A DNA stretch of 64,000 nucleotides, from assembly GCF_015234275.1 (NCBI RefSeq), contig NZ_JADGII010000001.1. One strand, given 5' to 3'. Below, one piece after another: positions 49,554 to 58,173 of the stretch (the first letter of the stretch is position 1; each line of letters begins with the position of its first letter). A model generated the notes under the pieces. It worked only from the letters and a program-made list of their open reading frames with translations. It was not told the origin of the DNA and made no database searches. This stretch comes from Prosthecochloris ethylica. GTDB taxonomy: Bacteria; Bacteroidota; Chlorobiia; Chlorobiales; Chlorobiaceae. A program made the translations under genes and the position numbers.

Positions 49554-50393
49554 CTATTTCGACTTACGGCCACGAACGATCAGCTTGCTCGACGCCTTCT
49601 TCTTGTTTCTGGTCTTCAATCCCTTGGATACCTGGCCCCATGGTGACTTCGGATGCTTACGTCCACCACCGGATTTGGACTTGCCTTCACCACCACCCAT
49701 CGGGTGATCGACCGGGTTCATCGCCATACCGCGGGTCTGCGGCCTGATACCAAGCCAGCGGCTTCTGCCTGCTTTACCGAGAACGATATTCTCGTGATCG
49801 GCATTACCCACAACACCGATGGTAGCCCGGCACTCGATACGTACCTTCCTGATCTCACCTGACGGCAGCTTCAGGGTTGCATAATCCCCCTCTTTCGCAG
49901 CTAGAACGGCATACGCTCCGGCAGAACGGACGATCTGGCCGCCTTTACCGGCTTTCATTTCGATATTGTGCACATCGGTACCAAGCGGGATGTTTTTGAG
50001 CGGCATGGTATTGCCCGGCTTCACATCCACTCTGTCACCGCTCTGCAGCTTGTCACCAACCTGCAGACCCTGCGGGGCAAGAATATAACGTTTTTCTCCG
50101 TCAACATAATGCAATAATGCAATTCTTGCTGAACGGTTGGGATCATACTCTATAGCAGCAACGCTTGCAGTGATACCATCCTTGTTACGCTTGAAATCGA
50201 CAAGGCGGTAAAACCTCTTGTGCCCGCCCCCTCTGTGACGTGACGTTATACGACCAGCCTTGTTGCGCCCACCGGATTTCTTCAGGGGGACGAGCAGGCT
50301 TTTTTCAGGCTCTTTATTGGTCACCTCATCAAACTGCGGGTATGTCAAATACCGTGATGCCGGCGTCACCGGCCTTAATTTCCTAATCGCCAT
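49554..50393 (-). CDS. rplB: 50S ribosomal protein L2
   Basis: Central large-subunit protein needed for subunit association and peptidyl transfer. RHRGGGHKRFYR, the GKAGRSRWLGIRPQTRG region and the MNPVDHPMGGGEG motif carrying the essential histidine are present. Length 279 is normal. Between rplW and rpsS. Confidence 0.98.
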   Translation of the reverse strand: MAIRKLRPVTPASRYLTYPQFDEVTNKEPEKSLLVPLKKSGGRNKAGRITSRHRGGGHKRFYRLVDFKRNKDGITASVAAIEYDPNRSARIALLHYVDGEKRYILAPQGLQVGDKLQSGDRVDVKPGNTMPLKNIPLGTDVHNIEMKAGKGGQIVRSAGAYAVLAAKEGDYATLKLPSGEIRKVRIECRATIGVVGNADHENIVLGKAGRSRWLGIRPQTRGMAMNPVDHPMGGGEGKSKSGGGRKHPKSPWGQVSKGLKTRNKKKASSKLIVRGRKSK

Positions 50394-50407
50394 GGTACGT
50401 AAATATC

Positions 50408-50737
50408 TTAGCCTTTATTGGATTTCTTGTCCTCACCCTGATCTGTCGATCCTGAATAGTAATCGATCGCCTGACCCTCTTTCAGAGTGATAAACGCCTT
50501 CTTCCAGTCGTTTTTCTTGCCTGCGATCAGACCTTTACGTGTATACTGACGCTTGGTTTTACCAAGACAGTTTACCGTTCGCACAGACAGCACATCAACA
50601 CCGAACTTTGATTCTACCGCAGCTTTGATATCAGTTTTCGTAGCTGCACTCTTGACTTTGAAGACATACTGGCCTTTCTGCTCGGTCAACCTCGTGCTTT
50701 TTTCGGTCAGCCAGGGCTGCATTAACGGATTTCTCAT
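50408..50737 (-). CDS. rplW: 50S ribosomal protein L23
   Basis: Exit-site protein that docks signal recognition particle and trigger factor. QPWLTEKSTRL, VKSAATKTDIKAAVE and KFGVDVLSVRTVN are typical. The final 15 residues are a charged tail. Length 109. rplD ends 32 bp upstream. Confidence 0.97.
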   Translation of the reverse strand: MRNPLMQPWLTEKSTRLTEQKGQYVFKVKSAATKTDIKAAVESKFGVDVLSVRTVNCLGKTKRQYTRKGLIAGKKNDWKKAFITLKEGQAIDYYSGSTDQGEDKKSNKG

Positions 50738-50769
50738 AACCTCTCTCTTTTTTGCTGTCTATACTGAAA

Positions 50770-51396
50770 TTAACCAAGTGACTCTTCGATCTTCTTCAAT
50801 GCAGTCTTCTGCATGACAACTGTCTGGCAGTCAAGAATATCATACGTTGACGCCTGGTCTGCCACTCTGACATTCAGAACAGGTATATTTTTGCCTGAAC
50901 GGGTAACCTTGTCATTATGCTCCGGAAGAAGCACGAGCGTTTTTTTCTCGGTCAGCCCGAGATTCTTCAGGATATCGGCAAACTGACGGGTCTTGATTTC
51001 GTCGAAGCTGAAATCTTCCACAACAACGATTCCACCCTTTCCAGCCTTGGCTGTCAGGGCCGAACGGCGTGCAAGCCTCTTGATTTTCTTGTTGACCTTG
51101 AGGTCGTACGTGTGGGGTTTCGGACCGAAGATCGAGCCACCACCGGTCATCAGCGGAGAGCGGCTGGAGCCCTGTCTGGCATGACCTGTCCCCTTCTGGC
51201 GATATGGTTTTTTTCCACCGCCACGGACCTCTGAACGATTTTTCACTTTATGCGTACCCTGGCGACGGTGTGCCATAATTGACTTGACATCGAGGTACAT
51301 CGCATGCTCGGAGACGTTTGCGGCAAACACCTTATCATCGAGCGTCACAACTTCACCTGTCTCAGTGCCGGCAGTATTTAAAACTTTAAGTTCCAT
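50770..51396 (-). CDS. rplD: 50S ribosomal protein L4
   Basis: Exit-tunnel protein; in E. coli also regulates the S10 operon. The extended loop appears as RSEVRGGGKKPYRQKGTGHARQGS, noted by its ends RSEV and ARQGS. The start at 51396 follows an AGGA and gives 208 residues; a TTG four codons earlier is less likely. 19 bp after rplC. Confidence 0.97.
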   Translation of the reverse strand: MELKVLNTAGTETGEVVTLDDKVFAANVSEHAMYLDVKSIMAHRRQGTHKVKNRSEVRGGGKKPYRQKGTGHARQGSSRSPLMTGGGSIFGPKPHTYDLKVNKKIKRLARRSALTAKAGKGGIVVVEDFSFDEIKTRQFADILKNLGLTEKKTLVLLPEHNDKVTRSGKNIPVLNVRVADQASTYDILDCQTVVMQKTALKKIEESLG

Positions 51397-51415
51397 GTTT
51401 CCTAGCAATCACCTT

Positions 51416-52045
51416 TTACTTGTTTGTTGAAACAATCTCCACATATGAATTCTTCACGCCAGGCACAGAGCCCTTGATCACCAGGAGGTTGGACTCAGGA
51501 ATCACTTTGAGAACCTGAAGACCCCTGACCTTCACATTTTTGCCACCCATACGTCCGGCCATTCTCATGCCCTTGAATGTGCGCGAAGGATCTGACGAAC
51601 CACCGACAGAGCCGGGAGCCCTGAGCGTATCAGACTGTCCATGTGTTTTCGAACCGCCGCCGAAGTTGTGACGTTTGACAACGCCAGCAAACCCTTTTCC
51701 TTTCGTAACACCGCGAACGTCGACCCTGTCGCCTTCGCGGAACATTTCGACACTGAGAGCACTGCCGAGCTCGAGTTCATCACCCATGACATCACGGGAG
51801 AACTCGGCAATCCTGAAGCCCGGAGTGATTCCGGCCTTGCTGTAATGTCCTCTCAGGGACTTGGTCACTTTTGCTTCTTTTCGCTCACCGATACTGAGCT
51901 GGTAAGCATCATAGCCGTCATTATCCGACGTCTTCACCTGCGAAACAAAGCAGGGACCCGCCTGGATAACCGTACAGGGCACAGCCTCGCGCTTCTCATT
52001 ATAGATGCGGGTCATGCCGATTTTTTTTCCAAGAATAGCAGCCAT
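51416..52045 (-). CDS. rplC: 50S ribosomal protein L3
   Basis: Large-subunit protein near the peptidyl transferase centre. ILGKKIGMTRIYNE opens it; VRGVTKGKGFAGVVKRH, the SVGGSSDPSRTFKG segment and RMGGKNVKVRGLQV are family-typical. Length 209. Follows rpsJ after 23 bp. Confidence 0.98.
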   Translation of the reverse strand: MAAILGKKIGMTRIYNEKREAVPCTVIQAGPCFVSQVKTSDNDGYDAYQLSIGERKEAKVTKSLRGHYSKAGITPGFRIAEFSRDVMGDELELGSALSVEMFREGDRVDVRGVTKGKGFAGVVKRHNFGGGSKTHGQSDTLRAPGSVGGSSDPSRTFKGMRMAGRMGGKNVKVRGLQVLKVIPESNLLVIKGSVPGVKNSYVEIVSTNK

Positions 52046-52068
52046 CTCTGATTAGCTTTTCAATTTCA

Positions 52069-52380
52069 TTAAGACTTAATTTCTACATCTACGCCACTGG
52101 GAAGCTCGAGCCTCATCAGCATATCGATAGTCTTTCCGGTCGGATTCATAATTTCAATCAGCCTCTTGTGCGACGAGAAGGCAAACTGCTCTCTTGATTT
52201 CTTGTCCACATGCGGAGAACGGTTGACCGTATACACATGTGTTTTCGTCGGCAGCGGTATCGGACCGAAGATAATGGCATCGGTCTCTTTTACGACATCG
52301 ATAATCTTGACAGCCCACTTGTCGACAAGACTATGGTCGTAGGATTTAAGCTTTATTCTGATCTTTTGCTGAACAGCCAC
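52069..52380 (-). CDS. rpsJ: 30S ribosomal protein S10
   Basis: Head protein that also acts as NusE in antitermination. KIRIKLKSYDHSLVDKWA and GPIPLPTKTHVYTVNRSPHVDK are conserved, cited by short blocks. The start is GTG at 52380, with GAGG about nine bases upstream; 103 residues. A terminator hairpin lies 38 bp upstream, between it and tuf. Confidence 0.97.
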   Translation of the reverse strand: MAVQQKIRIKLKSYDHSLVDKWAVKIIDVVKETDAIIFGPIPLPTKTHVYTVNRSPHVDKKSREQFAFSSHKRLIEIMNPTGKTIDMLMRLELPSGVDVEIKS

Positions 52381-52409
52381 TTGTCTTAACCTCTTTCAGT
52401 GATTTAACA

Positions 52410-52438
52410 ATAAAAATAGGGCAGGCATACACCTGCCC
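52410..52438 (-). terminator. Terminator between tuf and rpsJ
   Basis: GGGCAGG (52419-52425) pairs with CCTGCCC (52432-52438) across a six-base loop. On the minus strand the stem is followed by TATTTTTATTG. It would end part of the rpsL-rpsG-fusA-tuf message before rpsJ. Confidence 0.8.
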
Positions 52439-52461
52439 CACTCTGAAACATCAACCTCTTA

Positions 52462-53643
52462 TCATTCGATAATCTTGGTTACGGTACCTGCACCGACAGT
52501 GCGGCCACCCTCACGAATAGCGAAGCGAAGGTTTTCGTCCATGGCAATCGGAACGATCAGCTCGACCTCGATGGAGAGATTATCGCCCGGCATGACCATC
52601 TCGACACCTTCAGGAAGCTGCACGGAACCAGTCACGTCAGTGGTCCTGAAGTAGAACTGGGGACGGTAGTTGTTGAAGAACGGGGTATGACGACCGCCCT
52701 CTTCTTTTTTCAGGATATACACCTCAGCCTTGAATTTCGTATGAGGAGTGATCGTACCCGGCTTGGCGACAACCATGCCACGCTCGATCTCTTCCTTGTC
52801 GACACCACGGAAGAGAAGCCCGGCGTTATCACCGGCCTGGCCTTCGTCAAGTGTCTTCTGGAACATTTCGATACCGGTGACAACCGTCTTGCGGGTATCC
52901 TTGATACCGACAAGCTCGACCTCTTCGTTGATCTTGATCACACCGCTCTCGATACGACCGGTACCGACAGTACCGCGACCTGAAATCGAGAAGACATCCT
53001 CGATAGGCATCAGGAACGGCTTGTCGACGTCACGGACAGGATCGGGAATGTAGCTGTCGACGGCGTCCATGAGCTCGAGAATAGCTTTTTCGGCCTCAGC
53101 ATCACCTTCGAGCGCTTTCAGTGCGGAACCCTTGATGATCGGAATATCATCACCCGGGAAGTCGTACTCGCTCAGAAGCTCGCGAAGCTCGAGTTCGACA
53201 AGCTCGAGAAGCTCGGGATCGGCGATATCAACCTTGTTGAGAAACACAACCAGAGCAGGCACGTTCACCTGGCGGGCAAGCAGAATGTGCTCACGGGTCT
53301 GCGGCATAGGGCCGTCAGTACCGGCAACGACAAGAATAGCACCGTCCATCTGGGCAGCACCGGTAATCATGTTCTTGATGTAGTCAGCGTGACCCGGGCA
53401 GTCGATGTGAGCGTAGTGACGCTTGTCCGTCTGGTACTCGACATGTGCGGTCGAAATGGTGATACCGCGCTCTCTTTCCTCTGGAGCCTTGTCGATCTCA
53501 CCGAATTCACGAAGTTCAGCCTGGCCTTTCTTGGCGAGAACCGTGGTAATCGCGGCTGTCAGCGTGGTTTTACCATGGTCAACGTGACCGATGGTACCAA
53601 TATTTACGTGGGGTTTGTCCCTTTTGTAGGCCTCTTTTGCCAT
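52462..53643 (-). CDS. tuf: Elongation factor Tu
   Basis: GTPase bringing aminoacyl-tRNA to the ribosome. GTP motifs are GHVDHGKT (19-26), DCPGHADY and NKVD; domains 2 and 3 follow (GRGTVGTGRIE, and the C-terminal REGGRTVGAGTV). Length 393 is standard. Lies 66 bp after fusA in the str order; only one copy is seen in this window. Confidence 0.99.
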   Translation of the reverse strand: MAKEAYKRDKPHVNIGTIGHVDHGKTTLTAAITTVLAKKGQAELREFGEIDKAPEERERGITISTAHVEYQTDKRHYAHIDCPGHADYIKNMITGAAQMDGAILVVAGTDGPMPQTREHILLARQVNVPALVVFLNKVDIADPELLELVELELRELLSEYDFPGDDIPIIKGSALKALEGDAEAEKAILELMDAVDSYIPDPVRDVDKPFLMPIEDVFSISGRGTVGTGRIESGVIKINEEVELVGIKDTRKTVVTGIEMFQKTLDEGQAGDNAGLLFRGVDKEEIERGMVVAKPGTITPHTKFKAEVYILKKEEGGRHTPFFNNYRPQFYFRTTDVTGSVQLPEGVEMVMPGDNLSIEVELIVPIAMDENLRFAIREGGRTVGAGTVTKIIE

Positions 53644-53709
53644 GTGATGTCTCCCTCTATCGGTTAACAGTTTTCAGATTTTAGTACAGTAATACGTCTT
53701 TGTCTCTCG

Positions 53710-55824
53710 TCACTCTGCATCACCCGATGCATTTTTTTCCTGCAGTGTATCAGCAATATTTTTCGGAACCTCGTTGTACTGCTCGAACTCCATGGTATAG
53801 TTAGCCCGGCCCTGTGTCATCGAACGCAGCACCGTCGAATACCCGAACATTTCAGACAGAGGCACCTTCGCCTTGACGAACTGGGCACCGGCACGCTCGC
53901 CCATACCCTCGATATGGCCCCTGCGGCTCGACAGATCGCCCATCACGTCCCCGAGATACTCCTCCGGGGTAATGACCTCGACCTTCATGATCGGCTCGAG
54001 AACAACCGGATCGGCTTTCCTTACCGCACCCTTGAAACCGATAGAGCCGGCAATCTTGAAGGCCATTTCCGAGGAGTCGACATCATGATACTTACCATCA
54101 AAAAGCGTCACCTTGACATCCTGCACCGGATACCCGGCAACCACACCATCCTTCATCGCCTCCTGGATACCGTTGGACACGGCAGGAATGTACTCCTTCG
54201 GAATAACGCCACCCTTGATCTCGTCGACGAACTCGTAGCCTGCACCCTGTTCGAGGGGCTCGACACGAATATTGACAAGACCGAACTGACCCTTACCACC
54301 GGACTGCCGCACGAACTTGCCCTCGTGCTCGACCTCTTTCCTGATGGTCTCGCGGTAGGACACCTGCGGCTGACCGACATTGGCCTCGACCTTGAACTCA
54401 CGCTTCAGCCTGTCGACAAGCACCTCGAGGTGAAGCTCACCCATACCAGCGATCAGCGTCTGGCCGGTCTCTTCGTCGGAACTGACACGGAATGTAGGAT
54501 CCTCTTCGGCAAGCTTGGCAAGCGACAGACCGAGCTTGTCCGAATCAGCTTTTGTTTTCGGCTCGATCGCAATCTGAATGACAGGCTCGGGAAACACCAT
54601 CTTTTCGAGAATAACGGGCTTCGACTCGTCACACATCGTATCACCGGTCTTGACATCCTTCATACCGACTGCCGCAGCGATATCTCCCGCGAACACTTCA
54701 TCACGCTCCTCGCGCTTGTTCGAGTGCATCTGCAGCAGGCGACCGATACGCTCCTTCTTGCCGGTCGTGGAGTTCAGGATATAACTGCCGGCCTTCAGGC
54801 TGCCGGAGTAGACCCTGAAGAATGTCAGCTTACCGACAAACGGATCCGTAGCAATCTTGAATGCCAGGCCTGCAAACGGCGCCTCGTCTTTCGGCTCACG
54901 AACGACCTCGTCGTCTGTCACCGGATGATGACCGGTCACGCTGCCGACATCGACCGGAGAAGGCAGACATTCGATAACGGTATCGAGCATGAACTGCACA
55001 CCCTTGTTCTTGAACGACGAACCGCAAAGCGCAGGAATAATGGTACCATCGAGCGTCGCCTGGCGAAGAACCTTGCGAATCTCCTCCTCGGTGATGTCCT
55101 CACCCTCGAGATACTTCTCGAGCAGTGTTTCATCGACTTCGGAGACCGCCTCCAGCATATTTATTCTCCAGTGACGGGCCTCGCTCTCGAGATCATGAGG
55201 AATCTCGACCTCTTCATACGTGCTGCCATCCTCTTTATCGTAGATAATCCCCTTCATACGGATCAGATCGACCACCCCGGCAAACATCTCTCCCTGCCCG
55301 ATCGGAATCTGGACCGGAACAGGATTCGCGCCAAGACGCTCCTTGATCGCCTTCACTGTCTCGAAAAAGTCAGCACCGGTACGATCCATCTTGTTCACGT
55401 ACGCCACGCGAGGAACATTGTACTTGTTCGCCTGACGCCAGACGGTCTCCGACTGAGGTTCGACACCCCCGACCGCACAGAACAGCGCGACAGCACCATC
55501 GAGAACCCTCAGCGAACGCTCGACCTCGACAGTAAAATCGACGTGGCCCGGCGTATCGATAATGTTGATACGATGCCTGACCCCCTTGTAGATGCCGTAC
55601 TTCGGCTCCCAGAAACAGGTGGTCGCAGCAGACGTGATCGTAATACCGCGCTCTTTCTCCTGCTCCATCCAGTCCATGGTAGCACCGCCATCATGAACCT
55701 CACCCATGCGATGCAGGCGACCGGTATAATACAGAATCCTCTCCGTTGTCGTCGTCTTGCCGGCATCGATGTGCGCCATGATGCCGATATTGCGAACCTT
55801 GTCTAACCCTACTTGGCGTGCCAT
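53710..55824 (-). CDS. fusA: Elongation factor G
   Basis: Translocation GTPase. AHIDAGKT (17-24), DTPGHVDF and NKMDR form the G domain; domains II to V are complete, including HIDAGK-type spacing and the domain IV stretch QFGLVNIRVEP and the domain V region GRANYTMEF. Length 704 is normal. Between rpsG and tuf. Confidence 0.99.
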   Translation of the reverse strand: MARQVGLDKVRNIGIMAHIDAGKTTTTERILYYTGRLHRMGEVHDGGATMDWMEQEKERGITITSAATTCFWEPKYGIYKGVRHRINIIDTPGHVDFTVEVERSLRVLDGAVALFCAVGGVEPQSETVWRQANKYNVPRVAYVNKMDRTGADFFETVKAIKERLGANPVPVQIPIGQGEMFAGVVDLIRMKGIIYDKEDGSTYEEVEIPHDLESEARHWRINMLEAVSEVDETLLEKYLEGEDITEEEIRKVLRQATLDGTIIPALCGSSFKNKGVQFMLDTVIECLPSPVDVGSVTGHHPVTDDEVVREPKDEAPFAGLAFKIATDPFVGKLTFFRVYSGSLKAGSYILNSTTGKKERIGRLLQMHSNKREERDEVFAGDIAAAVGMKDVKTGDTMCDESKPVILEKMVFPEPVIQIAIEPKTKADSDKLGLSLAKLAEEDPTFRVSSDEETGQTLIAGMGELHLEVLVDRLKREFKVEANVGQPQVSYRETIRKEVEHEGKFVRQSGGKGQFGLVNIRVEPLEQGAGYEFVDEIKGGVIPKEYIPAVSNGIQEAMKDGVVAGYPVQDVKVTLFDGKYHDVDSSEMAFKIAGSIGFKGAVRKADPVVLEPIMKVEVITPEEYLGDVMGDLSSRRGHIEGMGERAGAQFVKAKVPLSEMFGYSTVLRSMTQGRANYTMEFEQYNEVPKNIADTLQEKNASGDAE

Positions 55825-55852
55825 GTGATCGTTCTTGACCCGTTAATATTTA

Positions 55853-56320
55853 TTAAAACCTGAAATGCGCGAAAGCCTTGTTTGCATCCGCCATGCGATG
55901 CACCTCATCCCTCTTCTTCACCGACGCACCCTGCTCGTTGGCCGCATCCAGCAACTCGGCCGCAAGCTTCTCAGCCATCCCGCGACCGCCGCGACGCGAC
56001 GCGAACTGCTTGATCCAGCGAAATGCCAGTGCCTCTCTCCTTGAAGGATCGACCTCCATCGGAATCTGATAGGTCGCCCCACCGACACGCTTGCTGCGAA
56101 CCTCCACCAGAGGAGCGACATTCGCCACCGCCCTGCGGAACACATCGAGAGCCTCTTCATCCTGCGCCTTCTCACCAATAATAGCCATGGCATCGTACAC
56201 AATCCGGGAAGCCACGTTTTTCTTGCCATCGATCATGATCGTATTGATCAGGCGAGCCACGCTTTCATCCCCGAACCTGAAATCCGCCTTTAACCCGGCG
56301 TATACTCCTTTTTTCCCCAT
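55853..56320 (-). CDS. rpsG: 30S ribosomal protein S7
   Basis: Head-domain assembly protein. The pattern LINTIMIDGKKNVA, EVRSKRVGGATYQIPMEV and RGGRGMAEKLA is typical. Length 155 is standard. Starts 26 bp after rpsL. Confidence 0.98.
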   Translation of the reverse strand: MGKKGVYAGLKADFRFGDESVARLINTIMIDGKKNVASRIVYDAMAIIGEKAQDEEALDVFRRAVANVAPLVEVRSKRVGGATYQIPMEVDPSRREALAFRWIKQFASRRGGRGMAEKLAAELLDAANEQGASVKKRDEVHRMADANKAFAHFRF

Positions 56321-56346
56321 CTTGCTCCAGAATTAATAGATTCGAT

Positions 56347-56733
56347 TTACTTGGCCGCACCCTCTTTCGGACGCTTAGCCCCATACTTCGAACGCCCCTG
56401 CCTGCGATCAGCAACACCGGACGTATCGAGCGACCCCCTGACGATATGGTACCGCACACCCGGCAGATCCTTCACCCTGCCACCACGAATCAACACAATG
56501 GAGTGCTCCTGAAGGTTATGCCCCTCACCGGGGATATACGCTGTCACTTCGATCTTGTTAGACAATCTCACACGAGCAACCTTTCTCAACGCGGAGTTAG
56601 GCTTTTTCGGCGTTGTCGTATACACACGTGTACACACACCACGCTTCTGCGGGCACTTTTCCAGAGCCGGTGACGCTGTCTTTGACGCCTTTGTACTCCT
56701 TCCGCGTCTGATAAGCTGCTGAATCGTCGGCAT
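56347..56733 (-). CDS. rpsL: 30S ribosomal protein S12
   Basis: Decoding-centre protein and target of streptomycin resistance mutations. The wild-type lysines are present in TPKKPNSALRK and VKDLPGVRYH, predicting no S12-based resistance. MPTIQQLIRRGR opens it; a basic tail closes the 128 residues. First gene of the 20-kb translation cluster; the 168-bp gap upstream (56734-56901) must hold the promoter, but no clear hexamer pair was found. Confidence 0.98.
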   Translation of the reverse strand: MPTIQQLIRRGRSTKASKTASPALEKCPQKRGVCTRVYTTTPKKPNSALRKVARVRLSNKIEVTAYIPGEGHNLQEHSIVLIRGGRVKDLPGVRYHIVRGSLDTSGVADRRQGRSKYGAKRPKEGAAK

Positions 56734-56901
56734 ACTTTATTACTCTCTTCTGTTCTTTAAGTTAAACGCACAGGCAGTTTTCCGCCCGTCTACCAAGTCA
56801 TGAAAATCTGTAAGGACAACCAAGGTAATTTTTTTTCATATAAAAAGCAAAACATCGAGATATATTTTCCGGCACGAGGATGTTTTCATGCAGAAAAACG
56901 A

Positions 56902-58167
56902 CTATCCAAGCAGGAGCCGGGAAACGATATCACGACGAAGCTGCCGAAGTGCGTCCGGAACCTGGTACTGCAGTGCGAGCTCATCGCTCATGCTCCCGAG
57001 CGTTCCGTTCTGCCAGCGCTGCACCAGGCCGGATAACGCTGCCGTCATGTCACTCCTTTCCCCGGGCGTGACCACGTCACCACCGCCTTCCTCGACCAGT
57101 GCCCTGGCAACCCCGTCGGCAAGTACACCGAACACCGGCTTTCTCATGCCGAGAATATCGAAAAACCGTTCCGGAACAAACATGGCGTTCGCAGCTGACG
57201 ACCCTACCCCGATCACACACACATCCGACTGCATGCATGCATCGAGTTCATCTTCCCTGGAATGATACCACCTGTCATCGAGAAGATCATGGAGTCCGGC
57301 TTTCACCAGCTGCTCTTCAGCGTCATCGCGCTGTGAACCGACAATACTCAGTGACAGTGCGCCCCGCAGTTCTGCGTGCTCTGCAATCAGATCGGAATAG
57401 GCTGAAAAAAGTCCTGCAAGTTCCTTCCGCGTCATTCTCTCCAGCAGAAGGACCCACCTCATCACGGCATCCCCCCCGACGTAAGGAGCGAGAGCTGACA
57501 GTTCCCCGGGATCGTACCCGTTGCGAATGATCGAGATATCATCATGCGACAACGCCCCGAAATGCTTTTTCAGCATATACACTTTCATCGCCCGGGATGG
57601 CATGATCACCACGTGACCGGAAAGCATGGTCCGGTCCTCGATCTTTTCCTGACGCTGATACTGGGCGTCGAATTCATAGGGCTCGATATAATCGAGCACC
57701 ATCAGCAGACCGTGCTCATTGGCCAGCTCCATGCCCAGCTGATGCGGAGATGACGGCGGGCCCTGCGCATAGAGCACCTCGATATCCGGATTGGCTGCCA
57801 GCACCTCCCGAGCAAGTTCAGCAGCATGCTTCTCCCAGCTTTTCCCGGACGAATCGGCACTGAACAACCCGCCGACACTCTCTTTCAGTGCCGTCAACCG
57901 GTTCACTGGACGACCATGCAGGACCCGTGAAAGAGCGCCCGGATCCAGCTCACCGGCCTCGACAGGTTTCCCGGCGTAATACACCGGAAAGTCTGCTCCG
58001 GCAAGAGACGCCGGCATCTCGATACCGGTCACTTCCGCAGGGCCGACCACAAACGGCAGCCACCCTTCTGACTCGAAGTGCGCAGCAAGCTGCCAGGCCC
58101 GCGCCGACCCCTCAGTCATCATCGGCGGAAAATTTCTTGTCAGAAACAGTATTTTTTTCACATCCAT
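56902..58167 (-). CDS. Putative glycosyltransferase, GT4-like (GT-B fold)
   Basis: Predicted cytoplasmic glycosyltransferase of 421 residues. The N-terminal FLTRNFPPMMTEGSARAWQLAAHFE segment, marked by NFPP and a following helix, and the C-terminal VPERFFDILGMRKPVFGVLADG, marked by ERFF and KPVFG, resemble the donor-binding half of GT4 enzymes. The middle IIRNGYDPGE matches the usual linker. The sugar and acceptor cannot be told. It starts 6 bp after the YfhO-like gene and is the last gene of the polysaccharide operon. Confidence 0.75.
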   Translation of the reverse strand: MDVKKILFLTRNFPPMMTEGSARAWQLAAHFESEGWLPFVVGPAEVTGIEMPASLAGADFPVYYAGKPVEAGELDPGALSRVLHGRPVNRLTALKESVGGLFSADSSGKSWEKHAAELAREVLAANPDIEVLYAQGPPSSPHQLGMELANEHGLLMVLDYIEPYEFDAQYQRQEKIEDRTMLSGHVVIMPSRAMKVYMLKKHFGALSHDDISIIRNGYDPGELSALAPYVGGDAVMRWVLLLERMTRKELAGLFSAYSDLIAEHAELRGALSLSIVGSQRDDAEEQLVKAGLHDLLDDRWYHSREDELDACMQSDVCVIGVGSSAANAMFVPERFFDILGMRKPVFGVLADGVARALVEEGGGDVVTPGERSDMTAALSGLVQRWQNGTLGSMSDELALQYQVPDALRQLRRDIVSRLLLG

Positions 58168-58173
58168 CCCCTG

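Noticed and set aside
53914..55806. 630-codon plus-strand frame opposite fusA
   Set aside because: It is antisense to an unmistakable EF-G gene; its length follows from the codon use of fusA, and the translation is rich in His/Arg/Leu without any domain.
56734..56901. Promoter of the rpsL operon
   Set aside because: It must lie here or inside the preceding gene, but no -35/-10 pair with acceptable match and spacing could be chosen.
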